A stretch of DNA of 64,000 nucleotides from Isoetes taiwanensis. Its lineage: Eukaryota; Streptophyta; Lycopodiopsida; Isoetales; Isoetaceae. Shown piece by piece: positions 34,161 to 47,046 of this stretch; within the stretch, counting starts at the first letter, position 1; every line of letters begins with the position of its first letter. A program made the translations under genes and the position numbers. The notes below the pieces were generated by a model, which was not told the origin of the DNA, did no database searches, and saw only the letters and a program-made list of their open reading frames with translations. Where the stretch lies: contig JAJEKV010000815.1 in the NCBI GenBank assembly GCA_021234155.1, forward strand, positions 1 to 64,000. Reading direction: 5' to 3'.

Positions 34161-36556
34161 TACTGAGATGAATGAAAGACCTAGCTAGGTAGCTTTTGTC
34201 TGTTTTCATGCGAGCCCTTATTCGAGAATCTTGCATTTTTATTACTAATGGAATGAATTTTCAAGAATTTTTCTCAAATTTTTATAAGTCGCTTGACACT
34301 AGTGGGTTCATTGCAAGTGATTCCTTGTTTATCTCTCCTGTTCGTTGAGTTCTTCAGGAGACTTTGAACCTGTATAATCTGTTGTGACCTTTCAACATTC
34401 GTCAGCATCTATAACATGCACCTGTTTTTCTCCTTTTTGTCACTAGATTCTTTAAATGCAGAACCTCTATTATTATTAAATCGCATTGCTAGTCTAGTAG
34501 CGCTTTCTAGTTTTCCCCAATCGGGCGGCCATAATTTGGGCAGTGTAACCTTTAAATTCCAATCTAGGTATAGATTTTTGAAACATATCAAACGTGGTAG
34601 GAGGTAAGGGTGTTTCTATAATTTAAGAAAATACAAAGGCATTTTCATAATTTAAGCAAAATACAAGGATATTTTTATAAATTGCCCAAAATAAAGCCTA
34701 ATCTAATTTGTGTAGTCCTTCATAGCTTTAGTCATTACTTTCTCATTTTCATTAATTGTGGACCAAAAGTGACGGATTTAGCCCGTTTGCATTTTTTCTT
34801 TATCAAAAATTGGTGAGCCATTGGATATGGTTTTTTTATCCTAAGCTTTCTGTTGATGGCTGTCGATGGGCGAATTTAGAGGAGGTTGCAACTGCGTAGA
34901 GGAGCTTTGCCATAGAGGTCGAATTTATAGAAGCAGAGGTCAGATCTTGGATAGAAGGCCAGATTTAATAGAGCACAGGCTGATATTGGATGAATTTACA
35001 AAGTGGAGCATCAAAACTGATATCAGAAAGCCTAAAAACTGATAAGGAAGGTACCACTGGCTGAGCAATGCGACTCTGGTAGTTTTGAAATTGGGGCTCT
35101 TCAAAAGCATAATTGTAGAAATTTGGTCTTCCTTTGTAACTAGTTGTAATTTGAACGCGGTGCTTTATATATGTGGTGGATCAGGGGCTTGGGTTCGTGG
35201 ACTGGTTCTTGCTCAATTCTCTGTTCATGTGCTTGCCATGTGTAGGATTATATTTTTCCCTTCCAATACCATGGTTCAATTCAATAGTTCTAGCTTGTTA
35301 TTAAAACAAAAAAACGAAGTGATTAGGATAGGGTTAGCAATTTAGGGTAGAAGTTAAGGAGTACTTAACCATTTCATCTTGTTTCTCTAGTTATATCATA
35401 AGGTATGTTGGATATGACAAAACATTTTGTGGATGGAATGGTTTTGTTTGTTTGTTTCATGATGAGAGATGCCTTAGGCGTATCATATGTCTGCGAATAT
35501 CCTACATATGCAATAAGAAAATAACTTTTACTGATTTACTAAGATGTCCCTAATTTTTCAAAGCCTGCCTCAGTGGAATGTATTTGTATACAATGTTTTG
35601 CTATAGTTTAGTACACAATTGAAACCACATTATTTAGACATATATTTTGTAACTGAGGGTGTACCTATAATGGAGGAGAATTCTACACAACTTCCAACTT
35701 GCGTATTTAAAATGCTAATTGCACAATTCTTATACATGATAGTGCATCAAGGGAAGAGGGGGAGGAGGTAATATTAATTCTAAGAATTTATGGTCACTGG
35801 TAGTATTGCTTATGCTTATGTATGTTACTATTACATGTTAAGCATCTCAATGCATGTTTATTCTATTGAATAGATATTAGAGGCATTTATAGGTTTAAAG
35901 ATGACGAGGAGAATATGGTTCACTATTCACAAAAAACATCCATAATCAAATGTTCAACAAATCTTACTTTTCTCAATCATATGTACCCTCACCTTCAAAA
36001 TCCTTATCCATTTCATTTCTTAATTAAGATTGATAAGCTTCAAAAGGCGTTTTCAATAATGCACTTTGACCTTGTACATATGGATGTTTTGCTTACTTTA
36101 GAGAGAAGGAAATGATTAATCATGTATGATTGTACGCTTGCATTATTAACCAGCACGCAAACTTCCAACATGGTATTCTTTCTATAGTTTTCAACACTTA
36201 ATTAGAAATTGATACCCTTTTTGCTATTTTTCACACAGATCCGATGCTGGAAAAAAAACACCATATTGGAGTATACTATGGGGTATTGAAGGTCCTCAGG
36301 TGGAAACTTTCCACCAAGTGGTTCCACCTGAGAATTGCATGCTCTATGCATTATGCTATATGTAGTGTAAAGCCATTCATAAAATATGCTTTCTTTAGAA
36401 GGTGATAAGATTTTATTCATAGATTGTACAAAATTTTCAAACTCCCACTACTAGCTTCGTCTTTTTAGCCAATAGTGTTATCCACACACTTTTACAAAAC
36501 TTGGTCTAGTGAGCCATGGTGTTGTACATATATATACCAATTGAAAAAATCATTAT
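34161..36556. other. Intergenic stretch, nothing recognised
   Basis: AT-rich sequence without a conserved domain or clear repeat. Short open frames such as 35085-35345 are not supported by any motif. The right end should include the 3' untranslated part of the C2-domain gene. Confidence 0.5.
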
Positions 36557-37237
36557 TCAACCTTCCTGACATAATAAGCATGGCATCAATATATGAGCAT
36601 TAGAATCAATATCCAAATCAACCCAGCCACATACCTTGGGAGTGAAAGTGAGAGATATTTTGATATATCCTTTCGGTTTTCCAGATGCTTGAAGAATATC
36701 ATAAGCAATTGGCGGCAATTTTCGGACTTTGAAAAGGTCCTTGAGAGGTATTCTATTTGAAAGCAATATAATGTTGTTTTTAGCATAGCCATACTTTAAA
36801 TGGATCATTGTTACAACATTGACATACCTAACACTTCCAATAAAGTTGTCTTCTCCTATCAGATGCTCATCATAAATCTTAACAAAAATCTCTGTGACTC
36901 CATCATCAACATCGAATCTAAATCTTTGATTCCATACAGGCTTTGCTCCAGCATCTGAAAGAGCCAATGTCTATATCTTTAGTAAATGAAAATTTAATAG
37001 CTTCCAAAATCGCCTTTTCCATGCATATATGAAAACACAACATACGTTTAGCTGTTATAGTCCTGCTACATTTTCTGGAGCATGTAATCAGCACGTATGG
37101 ACTAGCCTTTCCTGTAAGCACATTAGCCATTAGATGATTTCTTGATAGATCATGTGGAGAAGATGATAGTTACCAAACATATCGACTTTGATTCCATTTG
37201 CACTTAAAATAAGAATGTCTATTACTCCCATTGGCAT
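36557..37237 (-). CDS. Small C2-domain protein
   Basis: Four exons with consistent phases: 37237-37174, 37111-37046, 36954-36828 and 36752-36557, giving 453 nt and 150 residues from MPMGVIDILIL. The fold order is visible: first strand (IDILILSANGIK), loop 1 with GKASPYVLIT, then PVWNQRFRFDV, EIFVKIYDEHLIGEDNFIGS (loop 3) and IPLKDL, and a C-terminal YIKISLTFTPK strand. C2 domains bind membranes, often with Ca2+. Here the usual S-D-P-Y of loop 1 is A-S-P-Y, so one Ca2+-ligating Asp is missing. The closest known types are SRC2/short plant C2 proteins. No lesion seen. Confidence 0.8.
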
Positions 37238-38180
37238 CCTTGCGATGAAGTAAGTTCTAATCACAGATTCTGGTTCAACATTCTTAAATGTGAAGCCTTT
37301 ATATTAACTAGAATCAATAAAATAATACTATAACAAGACATGTGTGAAGAGATGGATAATCTCTTCACTATGAAGGACAATGAATGCAAATGTTTATAAA
37401 ATACTATAGATGTTAGAATGTATACCGAACTTTAAGCATAATTTGGACCACTTTCATCATCATTATGCTATTTGTTTGTGAAACAACCTCGTTATGTAGG
37501 TACTTTTTTTGACTTGGATTTAACACATATTTTCTTTTGTGGCCCTTAATGCATATTGCCAGAAATAGAACATGTATATTGCCACGACTAGTTTGACCAA
37601 GATAGAACCCTTTGTCATAATAGAAGTCTCTAGTGGGTTCATATCACTTTATGCTTTTCAACTATTCATGATATGTTTAATCCCCTCATTGAAAAAAGAG
37701 GGTCATGAAAATGTGTGCTTCTGTACCAACTTTGGAAACTCATCAACGACACCTCGTGGATGCAATATTCTTGGGGCATGAGATAGAAAATTGCTACTTT
37801 GTTTTAATAGATAAGTTCAATTACATCCAAATGTCATACTATCAATTCTTTATTGGTTCTTTATTTACAAATGATCTATATGATTTCATACAAATCTAAC
37901 CTTGGGTGCTCTATCAATTATGAGATATAAATAATGCTAACAAATTGTAGAGCAATAATAAAGGAGGAGTGAATTAAATAAAAGATTGTGCATATCTATC
38001 TTTACTAAAAAGTACTGAAAAGAAACTTGTCTTGAATTTGGACATAATTAAAGCATAGCTTATTTTTGCATTTTCAATTCTCTTTTAAAAATTGAAACTA
38101 GATTCATTTTAGGCTCTACTCAAATGAGTTCCATATGGTCGAGTTTGAGTCCTTTATAAACATTTTATTTATGATGTTTT
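37238..38180. other. Intergenic stretch upstream of the C2 gene
   Basis: AT-rich with no recognised coding sequence. It should contain the promoter of the - strand C2 gene, but no specific element can be assigned. Confidence 0.5.
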
Positions 38181-38545
38181 TTGGCAGGATTAAATGAGCA
38201 ACACTAGCATGGCTTGGAAGGAAAGAACCTCCTCTTCCTCCTCCATCAATGCATGATGAATGGTCTAGAGCCCCATGTTTCCTTCTTCCCATGCCATCAA
38301 AGATATCCCTCTTTTTAAAAAGATGATCCGTAACCCTCTTCGATGGCCATTCTCAAACTTGATCCACATTCTTATTAATAATTCTATTCTTAGCAATCGT
38401 AAGGAACTAGCAATAGGGCAAGCTTGGAGCAAGGATTGGGTGGTTTCCTTGTGAGGGTGCTCCTACTTGTATCTTGTAATTTCTTCTTAGCATGTACTTG
38501 CCCCATAGGTTTGTTAGTCTCCATGGATATTAAAATATAATTTAT
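38180..38545 (+). mobile_element. LINE 3' end, severely 5'-truncated
   Basis: Contains the end of a LINE open frame (residues RWPFSNLIHIL, then QAWSKDWVVSL before a stop near 38452) and a 3' tail with CCCATAGGTTTGTTAGTCTCCATGG followed by ATATTAAAATATA (38521-38539). The same terminal motif closes the LINE at 42.0 kb and recurs at 51.55 kb. Confidence 0.5.
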
Positions 38546-39220
38546 CTTAATTCAAATCTTTTTGGTTCAAAGGTTTAGGCAATTCTTCAGATAGTGGCTA
38601 TTGCTCGTATATTTTAATTGCTTCTCTTCGGGATGGATTCTTCAACGAATTTATCTTGAGTTTATTTCTTTAATTTATTTGAAAACTAGGTTTTCATTTT
38701 AATTTCTTTAAAGGATATTTAGGGGACCATCATATGTCCTAGTAGGATTAGAAGAGTGGACTTCAAACCATTGTCCAGTTTTTTAGAAGTAGTCGCAACA
38801 CTTAGATTTAAAATATACTGCAACAATTTTAGCAATTCAACCTTTTAAGGATTTCCCTTATAAACTTTGTTCAATATGATATCCCAACATATAAATCAAT
38901 TTCCTTGTAGAAGCCTCAAGTTATTTTGCTATATAATAGAAGTTGGGGACCAATTTCTTGCATGTAAATCTTCTACACATGGCTACTACACGAGTCCATT
39001 GAAAGGAGGTGAAAACATGAACTTGGCAAGCTACAAAGGTGAAATTATGAAAAAAATATGAAATGGAGCAAAGCATGGTATCTGATCCATTCTATGAGCA
39101 AATATTACACCATGACATAAGCTTAGAGCTCATCCAACAACAAATATTGTGGTTGCAATAGAGATAATTGTACAAACCTTAAAAGACACTAATGCTTTAC
39201 TTGTTATTTAATGTTTTGAA
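38546..39220. other. Intergenic stretch, nothing recognised
   Basis: No domain, repeat or RNA gene was recognised in this AT-rich interval between two LINE fragments. Confidence 0.5.
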
Positions 39221-40046
39221 CCGATTAGGTGAAAAATCCCTCTTGTAGAAAATAGCCACATATTGCCACTAATCTTATAACATTCAAATATTTGTTATGT
39301 TCAAATTTGTATGTCCATATACCAACCTTTGTCTCTCGTTGCCTCCAATGCAATTCTAGGCAGAGATTCTTCATGCATATCCATATGCACTTTGCATATA
39401 TATTCAAGAGTTCTGCACATGGCCTTTATTTCTAGTGGCATCAACCAAATAGGGAGTTTGAGCTTTAACACTTGTTCTGTTCTGAAGAATTCCTTTTGCA
39501 CCTTTTCTACTTTTTTCCAAGTCTCCTCTGCTAATTCAGGTGCCCACATTCCACAGGCATACACCAATAGATTGCAAAAGCACTTTATATAACATTTTCT
39601 TTAGCTCAAGGTTCCAAACTATTTGCACTCTTGCATTGCGACACAAAGCTTTTAGGCAACCACTGACCCTTTCTTCTACTGCATGATTCCAACTGCGACT
39701 CTTATCTACATGAACTCCCAAATATTTATGCCCACCTGTTCTCTTTTGTATAGAAACTTAAGATGTTTGGTTTTAAGTGCCCCAAAGGCAATGAATTTAG
39801 TTATAACCAAGTTCACTCTCATGCTCTTGTTATCACAAAAGAAAGATAATGCATCTAAATATTTTTGCACGCCTGCCATTGATCTAGATAAAATAACTAT
39901 ATAATCTGCATACAATAACATAAGCAGCATATACCCACCTACAACCATACCATCCCCCCTGAATTGTGCCATCCATTCTTCCAACTGATCGATAAACAAT
40001 TTGAACAAAGTAGGGGACTTAGGGCACCCTTGTTTGGCCCCCATAT
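39221..40046 (-). pseudogene. LINE reverse transcriptase fragment
   Basis: Three frames in order: 39706-40044 with GAKQGCPKSPTLFKLFID and LLYADYIVILS (the catalytic YADD has become YADY), then 39536-39721 with the thumb-like KMLYKVLLQS, then 39301-39567 with ELAEETWKKVEKVQKEFFRT. This is a non-LTR reverse transcriptase end of the same family as the copies at 41.1 and 49.6 kb. It is truncated at its 5' side at 40046 and interrupted by stops. Confidence 0.85.
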
Positions 40047-40301
40047 TACTAATTGATGGTATTTAATGCAAACAACTTAATGCACACTCAAATTATGATG
40101 ATTGGCAACTCAATTTAATTGAAAATTCTAGCCAAATTCAATGTCAAATGCATAAATTCCCTCGTCTCTACTCAACTATTGAGTTTGTTTTAAGTACAAA
40201 CCATTGGACTTTTGTTATTTAGATACTGTAGAACTGGCATTGACTCGATCACTATAGATGCTTTGACCATTCACCGATTGTATGATAATCAGTTTTCATA
40301 C
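40047..40301. other. Short non-coding spacer
   Basis: AT-rich sequence between the truncated LINE and the third SINE-like repeat. Nothing recognised. Confidence 0.5.
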
Positions 40302-40636
40302 GTAGCACAATAACAGGGGGTTCCAGGGGGATTTGATATGGATGTAAAAATAATAATTCTCGAAACCATAGACCATATATCCCTAAAACAATTGAATGGG
40401 TTATTATAAAAAAAGACATAGATTCAAGATAAAAAATAATCACATTAGCTCACTCGGTATATTGGTTAAAGTAGTCTTATTAAGACATTGAATAATTTTG
40501 GTAGAGGTTCGAGCCCCCGTATTTCATATTCTAAAATCTTGGCAAAGGCGTATAGAGGTTCGATATTCCCTCAAAGTCTTAGGCGAACTCGTATTTCATA
40601 TTTCAAAATCAAAGGCGCCTCTAATGATAACTAGTT
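40302..40636 (+). repeat. SINE-like repeat, copy 3 (best A and B boxes)
   Basis: Shares the body of copies 1 and 2 and shows the clearest promoter pair: A-box TAGCTCACTCGG at 40446-40457 followed by TATATTGG, and B-box GGTTCGAGCCC at 40506-40516, about 50-60 bp apart. It stops before the GTGCCCAGAGGCC tail of the other copies, at about GGCGCCTCTAATGATAA. Confidence 0.65.
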
Positions 40637-41083
40637 ATGGTGCCCGGCGTTGCCGGGCTTAGTATCAATTTGAAGGGGTGGCTGTTTAATACTCAAAAGA
40701 AATTTAGAGCATGGAAATTTGCATTTGAAGATTGTAGGAGCAACAACGAAACACAAAATTTGGATTCTTGCCAGGTGTATTTCATATACAAATGTTGGGG
40801 CATTTGTACTGGAACAACTGGCTTGAAGCTTCAGTAATATCGCAGTTGAACATGCCAAGAAGATTCTTTTCTTTTCCAATTTTTATTCGATTTGAAGCAT
40901 TAAAAATACTCCTGTTTCAACATGCCAAGAATGTAAACAGTAATAAATCAAAACGTCGAGAAGTTAATGAGCTCAAGTTTTCTAAAGACGCATCTAGCTT
41001 TGCAAGCAATCGATGATTATTAGGCAATCTGGCAGAAGGGCCATTAAACCACAAATAAGATACTTATACATTGAGGTTTCTTT
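40637..41083. other. Non-coding spacer
   Basis: Starts with a short GC-rich inverted motif (GCCCGGCGTTGCCGGGC at about 40643-40659) and is otherwise AT-rich. No gene recognised. Confidence 0.4.
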
Positions 41084-42025
41084 ATGGTGCAGAAGGCCTT
41101 CTTGGCACGGGCCCTGGGGGTGAAGTCCACAGTTCCGTACCAGATCCTACTCCAGGAGACAGGCTTTCTACGCCTTCAACGGGCTGCATTGGAATGCCAT
41201 GTCGTTTACTTCCAAAAGGTGGTCGCTATGGCTGATACACGCTTGCCCCACCTTGCTTTGGCCAAGGCGATGGGTCCCCAACGCCTGAAATCCTGCTGGA
41301 AAGACAAGCAAGCTCAGTGGTTCTCACGCTGGGGTGTGCAGGCAAACAGATGCGTCCAAGTCAGGACAAAGAAAGATCGCGAGGCGCTTAAACTGTACCT
41401 AGATGCTACTTTCCTTCGCAAGCTCTAGGATGCAGAGGCTCTGACGCATGTTAAGCTGGCACACTATCAGCAGCAAGTCAATCCTAGGCTCACAAGAGGC
41501 CCACACCAGTACTTGTACACCCAGCTGCCCATGAAGAAGCGCAGACTTATAGCTTCCATTCGCACGGGTGCACATCGCCTCCGCATTGAAACAGGGCGTT
41601 GGGCTCGGGAACCACGAGAACAAAGGCTTTGCTAGTGTTGCCACCAGGGCGCGATTGAGGATGAATGTCATACCCTCCAGATCTGCCCAGCATTTGCCCA
41701 CATCCGAGAGCGATATGTTCGATTACTAGTGCCTGGCCAGCCGTTGCATCAGTTATTGACTACAGCATCAGTGGGATTGTTGGGGTCATACCTCCAGGAG
41801 GTTATGGATGCACGGACTCGTTTGTGTCCTACGGGACGGTATTGAACTGTCCTATGCAATTGTACAGTGTGCCAGCATGCTTATTACTGCTAAGGTTTTT
41901 CCCTCGAAAACCCTTCGGGGCGGGGGTTTTTTAATCCTGTCAGTAATACGCTTGCTGCTCTCTTTTTGTTTGGGTCCCATAGGCCAATTGGTCTCCGTGG
42001 ACGCTAAAAAACCTATTCTATTTAT
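41084..42025 (+). pseudogene. LINE ORF2 C-terminal part and 3' end
   Basis: The first frame (41084-41428) begins VQKAFLARALGV and runs into the C-terminal region. After a stop, the reading continues with RIASIRTGAHRLRIETGRW-like residues and a zinc-finger-like CCHQGAIEDECHTLQICP at about 41637-41690, typical of the end of I/RTE-like non-LTR ORFs. The tail has a strong hairpin (41905-41930, framed by ATTACTG at 41883 and CAGTAAT at 41941) and ends CCGTGGACGCTAAAAAACC-TATTCTATT at 41995-42023. At least two in-frame stops make it inactive. Confidence 0.8.
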
Positions 42026-44119
42026 GAGAATAACTCTTCATACATGCCTGCATGAATAGCAGACATATCGAGACTTAAATTTGCAGATTCTTGCATATGT
42101 AATATTGACCTACATCACGAATCTTATCTTCTGGACTTATGCAAAAGTTGTTTGGTCAGGAAATGTAAAGAAATCAACACAATACCCATGGCAAAAGCAT
42201 ATCTGATGGTGACGGCTTCTCCATGATCCGTTTGGAGAGTAAGGAGAATGCATTTATAAAACTACTTTAGAAAGACCTAACGATTCATTGGTAGAATATT
42301 GTGTTATATACATTACATGCCCATTTGAGCTTTTGATATCAAAGTAGCAATTCTCATGAACTTGGTTTGTGGTCGACCTGATGCTACGGTAAGAGGCTTA
42401 TTTTTCTAGAGTACTAATGACCGCAATATATCTCGACATAACATTCACCATCTCATGTTTCTTGTTGTGGGGTGTTCTACTACCAAGGTGAAGATGCAGA
42501 TGCAATACATGGGTTCCACTGCATCATACAGAAATGAGGTTCCAACTCTTTGAATGTCTACCTAAAATAGGAGCACTCATCTCAACAAACATGCCAGCTT
42601 CAAAGATGACATATAATGCAACATTTCAGTAACATTACAGAAACTGGATTACATGCAAACAAAACACTATCTAATAAAAAAAAAGCATAAGGCTTACATA
42701 AAACAAATGTGCATGTCTTGTATCTAGACGCATTCTTAAACTCAAACTATCTCTCTTCTTCAAATCGGCGTTTAGTTTCCCAATAGAACACCTTAGCAAA
42801 CACATGATTCACCATAACCTAAAAATGATGGGATGCAGCAAACAATCTAGAGCCGAGCCTTTGAATTCATATGATGAAATATGTTGATTACACGTTTATG
42901 ACTATAAAATACATAATAATTTCATGATTTATATGATGAAATATGTTGAGAACGTGTTAATGATTGTAAAATACATGATAATTTCAATAGGAATAAGAAG
43001 ACACTAAGCTAATGGCTATTTAAGGTGGCCTCAAATAGCAATCACATTATACTAATAGCTATTACTGAAATAGCAATCATTGTTCATAACGGATCTGCAA
43101 TGAAGACGCATTCAAAAGAATGCAGATCCTTCAGCAACTAAATCGCCAACATTCAATGAAGATAATGAATAAGTAGCACATGAAGTCTACAATTATACAA
43201 TACAACGGTAAACATCCAAGCAGAAACCACAACACTAAAAGGTAAGAACAGGGACAAAGCCTAGAAAGGGGCTGGTGCCTTACATCATGACTGTGTTGTC
43301 TTGGTGTGTTGCCCCGAACTCTTAACACTTGAATTGAAAGGAACTTCGAGTGTACATAACTATTATTATGATAACCTTCATCAATTTCTATGAAATACAT
43401 TCAAAATTGCCATGGACCAGCAATCAATCCTAATGGGACTATTTTAGAAGAATGTAGAGAAAGGACAGCATAACATACCATATCTCGTTTAATTACCTAC
43501 TTAAAATGGCTTCTAGCTTTTAGCATAGTTCTATATGGCAGCAACATCCAATTTTTTCATTTTGTTTTCTACAAAGAACTATTGTAAAATATATGGCACT
43601 TCGACATAAACATTATCTATTCTCTTAAGCTCTAACATTAGTTTTATCGTTAATTCTTCAGATCCATAGATCAATTACTTGCATTTCTCATGCCATGGAT
43701 CTTATCTACCTAACAACACTCTGGTCAATCTTATCCATGTTGTTTATAAGCCTGTAAATGTGACACCAAAAAATAGCTAGAAAGAAATGTTTGCAACTGA
43801 GCAGTTCACAATGTAATATAAACCTCTAGTGAAGAGTGGGCGAAAATTGAGAAAAGGATAATCAAATAATACATCCAGCAAGACCAAGGAGCATATTTGG
43901 GGCCAAAATTCCAATATCAAGATGCTTATTTTTATAGATGGATAGAACACATAATAGCCCTCAACAATTAAATATTAAGATAAACCTTAAGAAAACAATA
44001 TCCTCAGCAAATTATAGCTAATGCTACGATGGATCTATTTATCTGCAGCAATAGATGCACATGGATCTAATAAACAAATGAAGGAAGACTGCCACAAAAG
44101 CAGAAATGATGAGAAGAGA
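42026..44119. other. Intergenic stretch with a short tandem duplication
   Basis: AT-rich. A 62-bp unit beginning ATATGATGAAATATGTTGA occurs twice in tandem (42869-42930 and 42931-42992) with about ten differences. No gene was recognised; the 89-codon - frame at 43131-43400 has no supporting motif. Confidence 0.5.
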
Positions 44120-44906
44120 AGTTCCGTACTATATACTATCGATGCCATTAGATAGTCAAGTGCTCTTCCTTTAATTAAGAAGGTGGGTAACAAGAGATGC
44201 TGGAACTTTGTTCAAGGTATTAAAGAAGGCAAGAAGCTAGTAAGTTCATGCTACCGATTGCTTACCTCCTCAAGTACTTTATCACCTTCTCGAAAATGGC
44301 ACTTACAGACTTTGCCTTCTCAATGGCAAATATAAATATAATCCTCCAAAGGTAAATGTTCTACTTTGGCAGGTGATTCATCGCTCTTTGAGAGTTAATG
44401 AGATGGTTCATCGCTTTAAGCCGGGACTAAGCCCACTTTGCCCAATGTGTGAGCGGTGCATTGAAACATTGGAGCACTGTTTATATTTGTGTGCAGAGAT
44501 GAGTAGTTTTAGGTCCTGGCTGCATTCTCTTTTTGGAGTATCTTTGGATAGTCAGCACTTTCTTTTGGGTATTTATCCAAATCAGTGGACTGCTTCTAAA
44601 AGGATTGCATTTCACATGGCAAAGTCTTGGCTAATATGGAGTGTATGGAAGCAAAGGCGAAGAAAGGTCTTTTATGATAAGCGTATTTCTTCTCAGGTGG
44701 TGCTTCAAGAAATTCGTAAGAAATTTATAATTGCTTTCAGATCTCCAATTGGCCTGATCGTATTAAAATTCCAATATGGAGTGATCATCTAAAAGTGATT
44801 GATGCTTCAGGGACATTTCTTACTTCTGGAAGTACTTTGTAATATTTTGAGTGTATAATATGAAGTAAAACACGTTCTTCAAAAAAAAAAAAAAAAAAAA
44901 AAAAAA
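44120..44906 (+). mobile_element. 5'-truncated L1-type LINE with poly(A) tail
   Basis: The 139-codon frame 44373-44792 begins in the zinc-binding reverse-transcriptase-associated domain: VNVLLWQVIHRSLRVN, then CPMCERCIETLEHCLYLC, a C-x2-C...H-x4-C pattern, and WLIWSVWKQRRRKVF downstream. This is the C-terminal end of plant L1 ORF2. A 26-base A-run at 44881-44906 follows a short 3' untranslated part. Upstream coding traces reach about 44120 in other frames. The clean tail suggests a fairly recent insertion, but target duplications were not found by eye. Confidence 0.85.
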
Positions 44907-45645
44907 GAATTTGAAGGAGGTAAATTCAAAAGTTCGAGTAGCCCGATCAGTTGGGAATATACATTCGTAAAAAGAATACTTCCTCTTTTTTGTCTAATCA
45001 ACTAATGCCCTTGCAAGAGGGGGGGAGTAAAAAACTAAATGTCATAATGGAGCAGGGTAAACACCATTTTTTGCGTGTTTGTATCCATTTACCCTAGTTT
45101 CTAGTGAATATGGAAGCATTTTTGAACTCGTTTACTGTCTTCTCTATGTAATAATTATTATTTTTACTATAGGAAGTGACCTTACCAATTCGTTTTTTGA
45201 AGTAATTCGGGGCCCTTGATAACTCATGTTGCCTCTTCCTCTGCAGTCAGATTTTGAACCTGCAAGTGAAGGACATTGTGCAAGAGTGGATCAAGAGACA
45301 TTATTGTTATTGCTAAAGATAATGAGACAGTTGCATAAGAGCACATAAGACTGTCAACATGTTTAGTTAGTTAATTACCTTAAAGTTGTGCCCATGTTGC
45401 AAGCGAAGTGATCCCTTCTCACATTTCATATCTAAAACTTTTTGGAAAAACAGAAAAATGTGCGGAGGACATAGCTGGCCTGATCAACATGCTCTTGCTT
45501 TGTGCATGCAATGGTGGTTTAATGACCAGAGCGATCAAAGTAAAATAGTAGAAAAGGTACGAATGACATAGCTGACCTGATCAGATTCTCTGTACTCTTA
45601 GTGGATATAGCTGACCTGATCAGAATCTGCAATAAATAATCCATG
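44907..45645. other. Spacer with a thrice-repeated 16-17-mer
   Basis: The motif ATAGCTGACCTGATCAG occurs at 45568-45584 and 45607-45623, with a one-base variant (ATAGCTGGCCTGATCA) at 45471-45486. No open gene was recognised. Confidence 0.4.
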
Positions 45646-46720
45646 AAATAGGGCACTGTTATAATACAATGCTTTCTTACCGTAAACGGAATTTTAAAAT
45701 AGACCTGTAGCTGACCGATACCATATTCATTCATTTGATCAAAAGCCTTGCCTATGTACTGCACCAAATTACCTATTATGAGGCCTGCAAAAAGATGGTG
45801 AAGCTAAATTCAATTGCTTTAAATGTAACATCAAGATTAAAATTTATTCATGACTATGACTGAATCATCCTGCCTGCTATAACCACATGGACTGTTATAG
45901 AGAGCACTCATTTCAGAAGAAACATATCCGATGTAGACTTGCAACACAATAATTTAGAAGGCCTTTGGGCATCATGGGCATTCAAAACTCAAAAGCTTTC
46001 TTACCAGGATAAAAAAAAGCAGGATGAAATAAAGCCCTGTCATATAAAAGAAAAGTGCTCAAGAATCAAATTCAAATGCTGTCGTACTCTAGTTTATTAC
46101 CTTCCAAAATTTTGGTCACTTGCATGAAATGGCATTCAGGATCTATAACTTGGATCGTGAAAATACTTCTCAGGCTTGACCTCTGTTGCATATGCAAACA
46201 GATCCTGCACAACATAGTATCAGCTCTGTGAATTAGTCCCATGTCAATTAGGAGCATAGGATGCTAACTAATCTAATGTTTCTAGCATTTACCTACTTTC
46301 AAAAGATACATAATACATACCATGATCTTGAGCAATCATGGCATGCATGCCAAGATAGTTGAATCGGGCAAAAATTTGACCTCCATTCCATTTCACGCAA
46401 TGCCCATTCCAATTTTTGAAAACAGGTTTTCCTTTGCCAAAATTAACTAATCATAGCAAAGCCACAAAGCCCACCTTGCCAAAATATTACGTGGTGGAGC
46501 GATGAGACTTGAGGTGATAGATGGAATAACCCTAGCATAACTGCAAAAAGATCCAAGACTCGAGATTAGAAAACCATAAAAGCAGCTATTGCATGAAATG
46601 TTTGAGGATAATGAAATGTCTAAGTACCTATCGATTCCTTCCTCTTTTTCTTCTGAAACACCAGTATAGCAGCAGTCTGCATCCAAAAAACATGTGGTAT
46701 GTACTTCACAGAGACTATAA
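45646..46720 (-). CDS. Exon-like pieces of an unidentified gene
   Basis: Several blocks on the - strand look like coding exons with plausible splice borders: one with residues VKWNGGQIFARFNYLGMHAM (about 46450-46325, donor GTATG), one with DLFAYATEVKPEKYFHDPSY (about 46205-46140, acceptor TTGTGCAG) and one with LIIGNLVQYIGKAFDQMNEY (about 45785-45710, acceptor TTTTGCAG). A further candidate exon near 46678-46630 lies after GATGCAG. Composition is protein-like, but I do not recognise the family and could not join the blocks with certainty. It could be a real gene or an old duplicate. Confidence 0.3.
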
Positions 46721-47046
46721 AAAGAATAGAATCGTGCTCCGTTCAAGTGTTATACAGAACTGCAGAACAAACCCTAACTCGCGCATTCGGGCTTTGAATC
46801 ATCCTAATCCACTTCTACGCCTAGATCACCACCTCTAATCATGCATGGATGAAGTTACCAAAAATAAGTTGGGATCTGATAATCCATGCACAGAGCAGGA
46901 AATTTTTTCAAATCATACGAAAAAACAGATCCCGATTTTTGGAGAATCGAGAATTTCTTTCGGCAGCCAAAACATTTAAAACCTTAGAAAAACCAACCCA
47001 AAAAAAATCCAAAAAGTTTTCGGAACCCCGGAAAAACCAAATTTAA

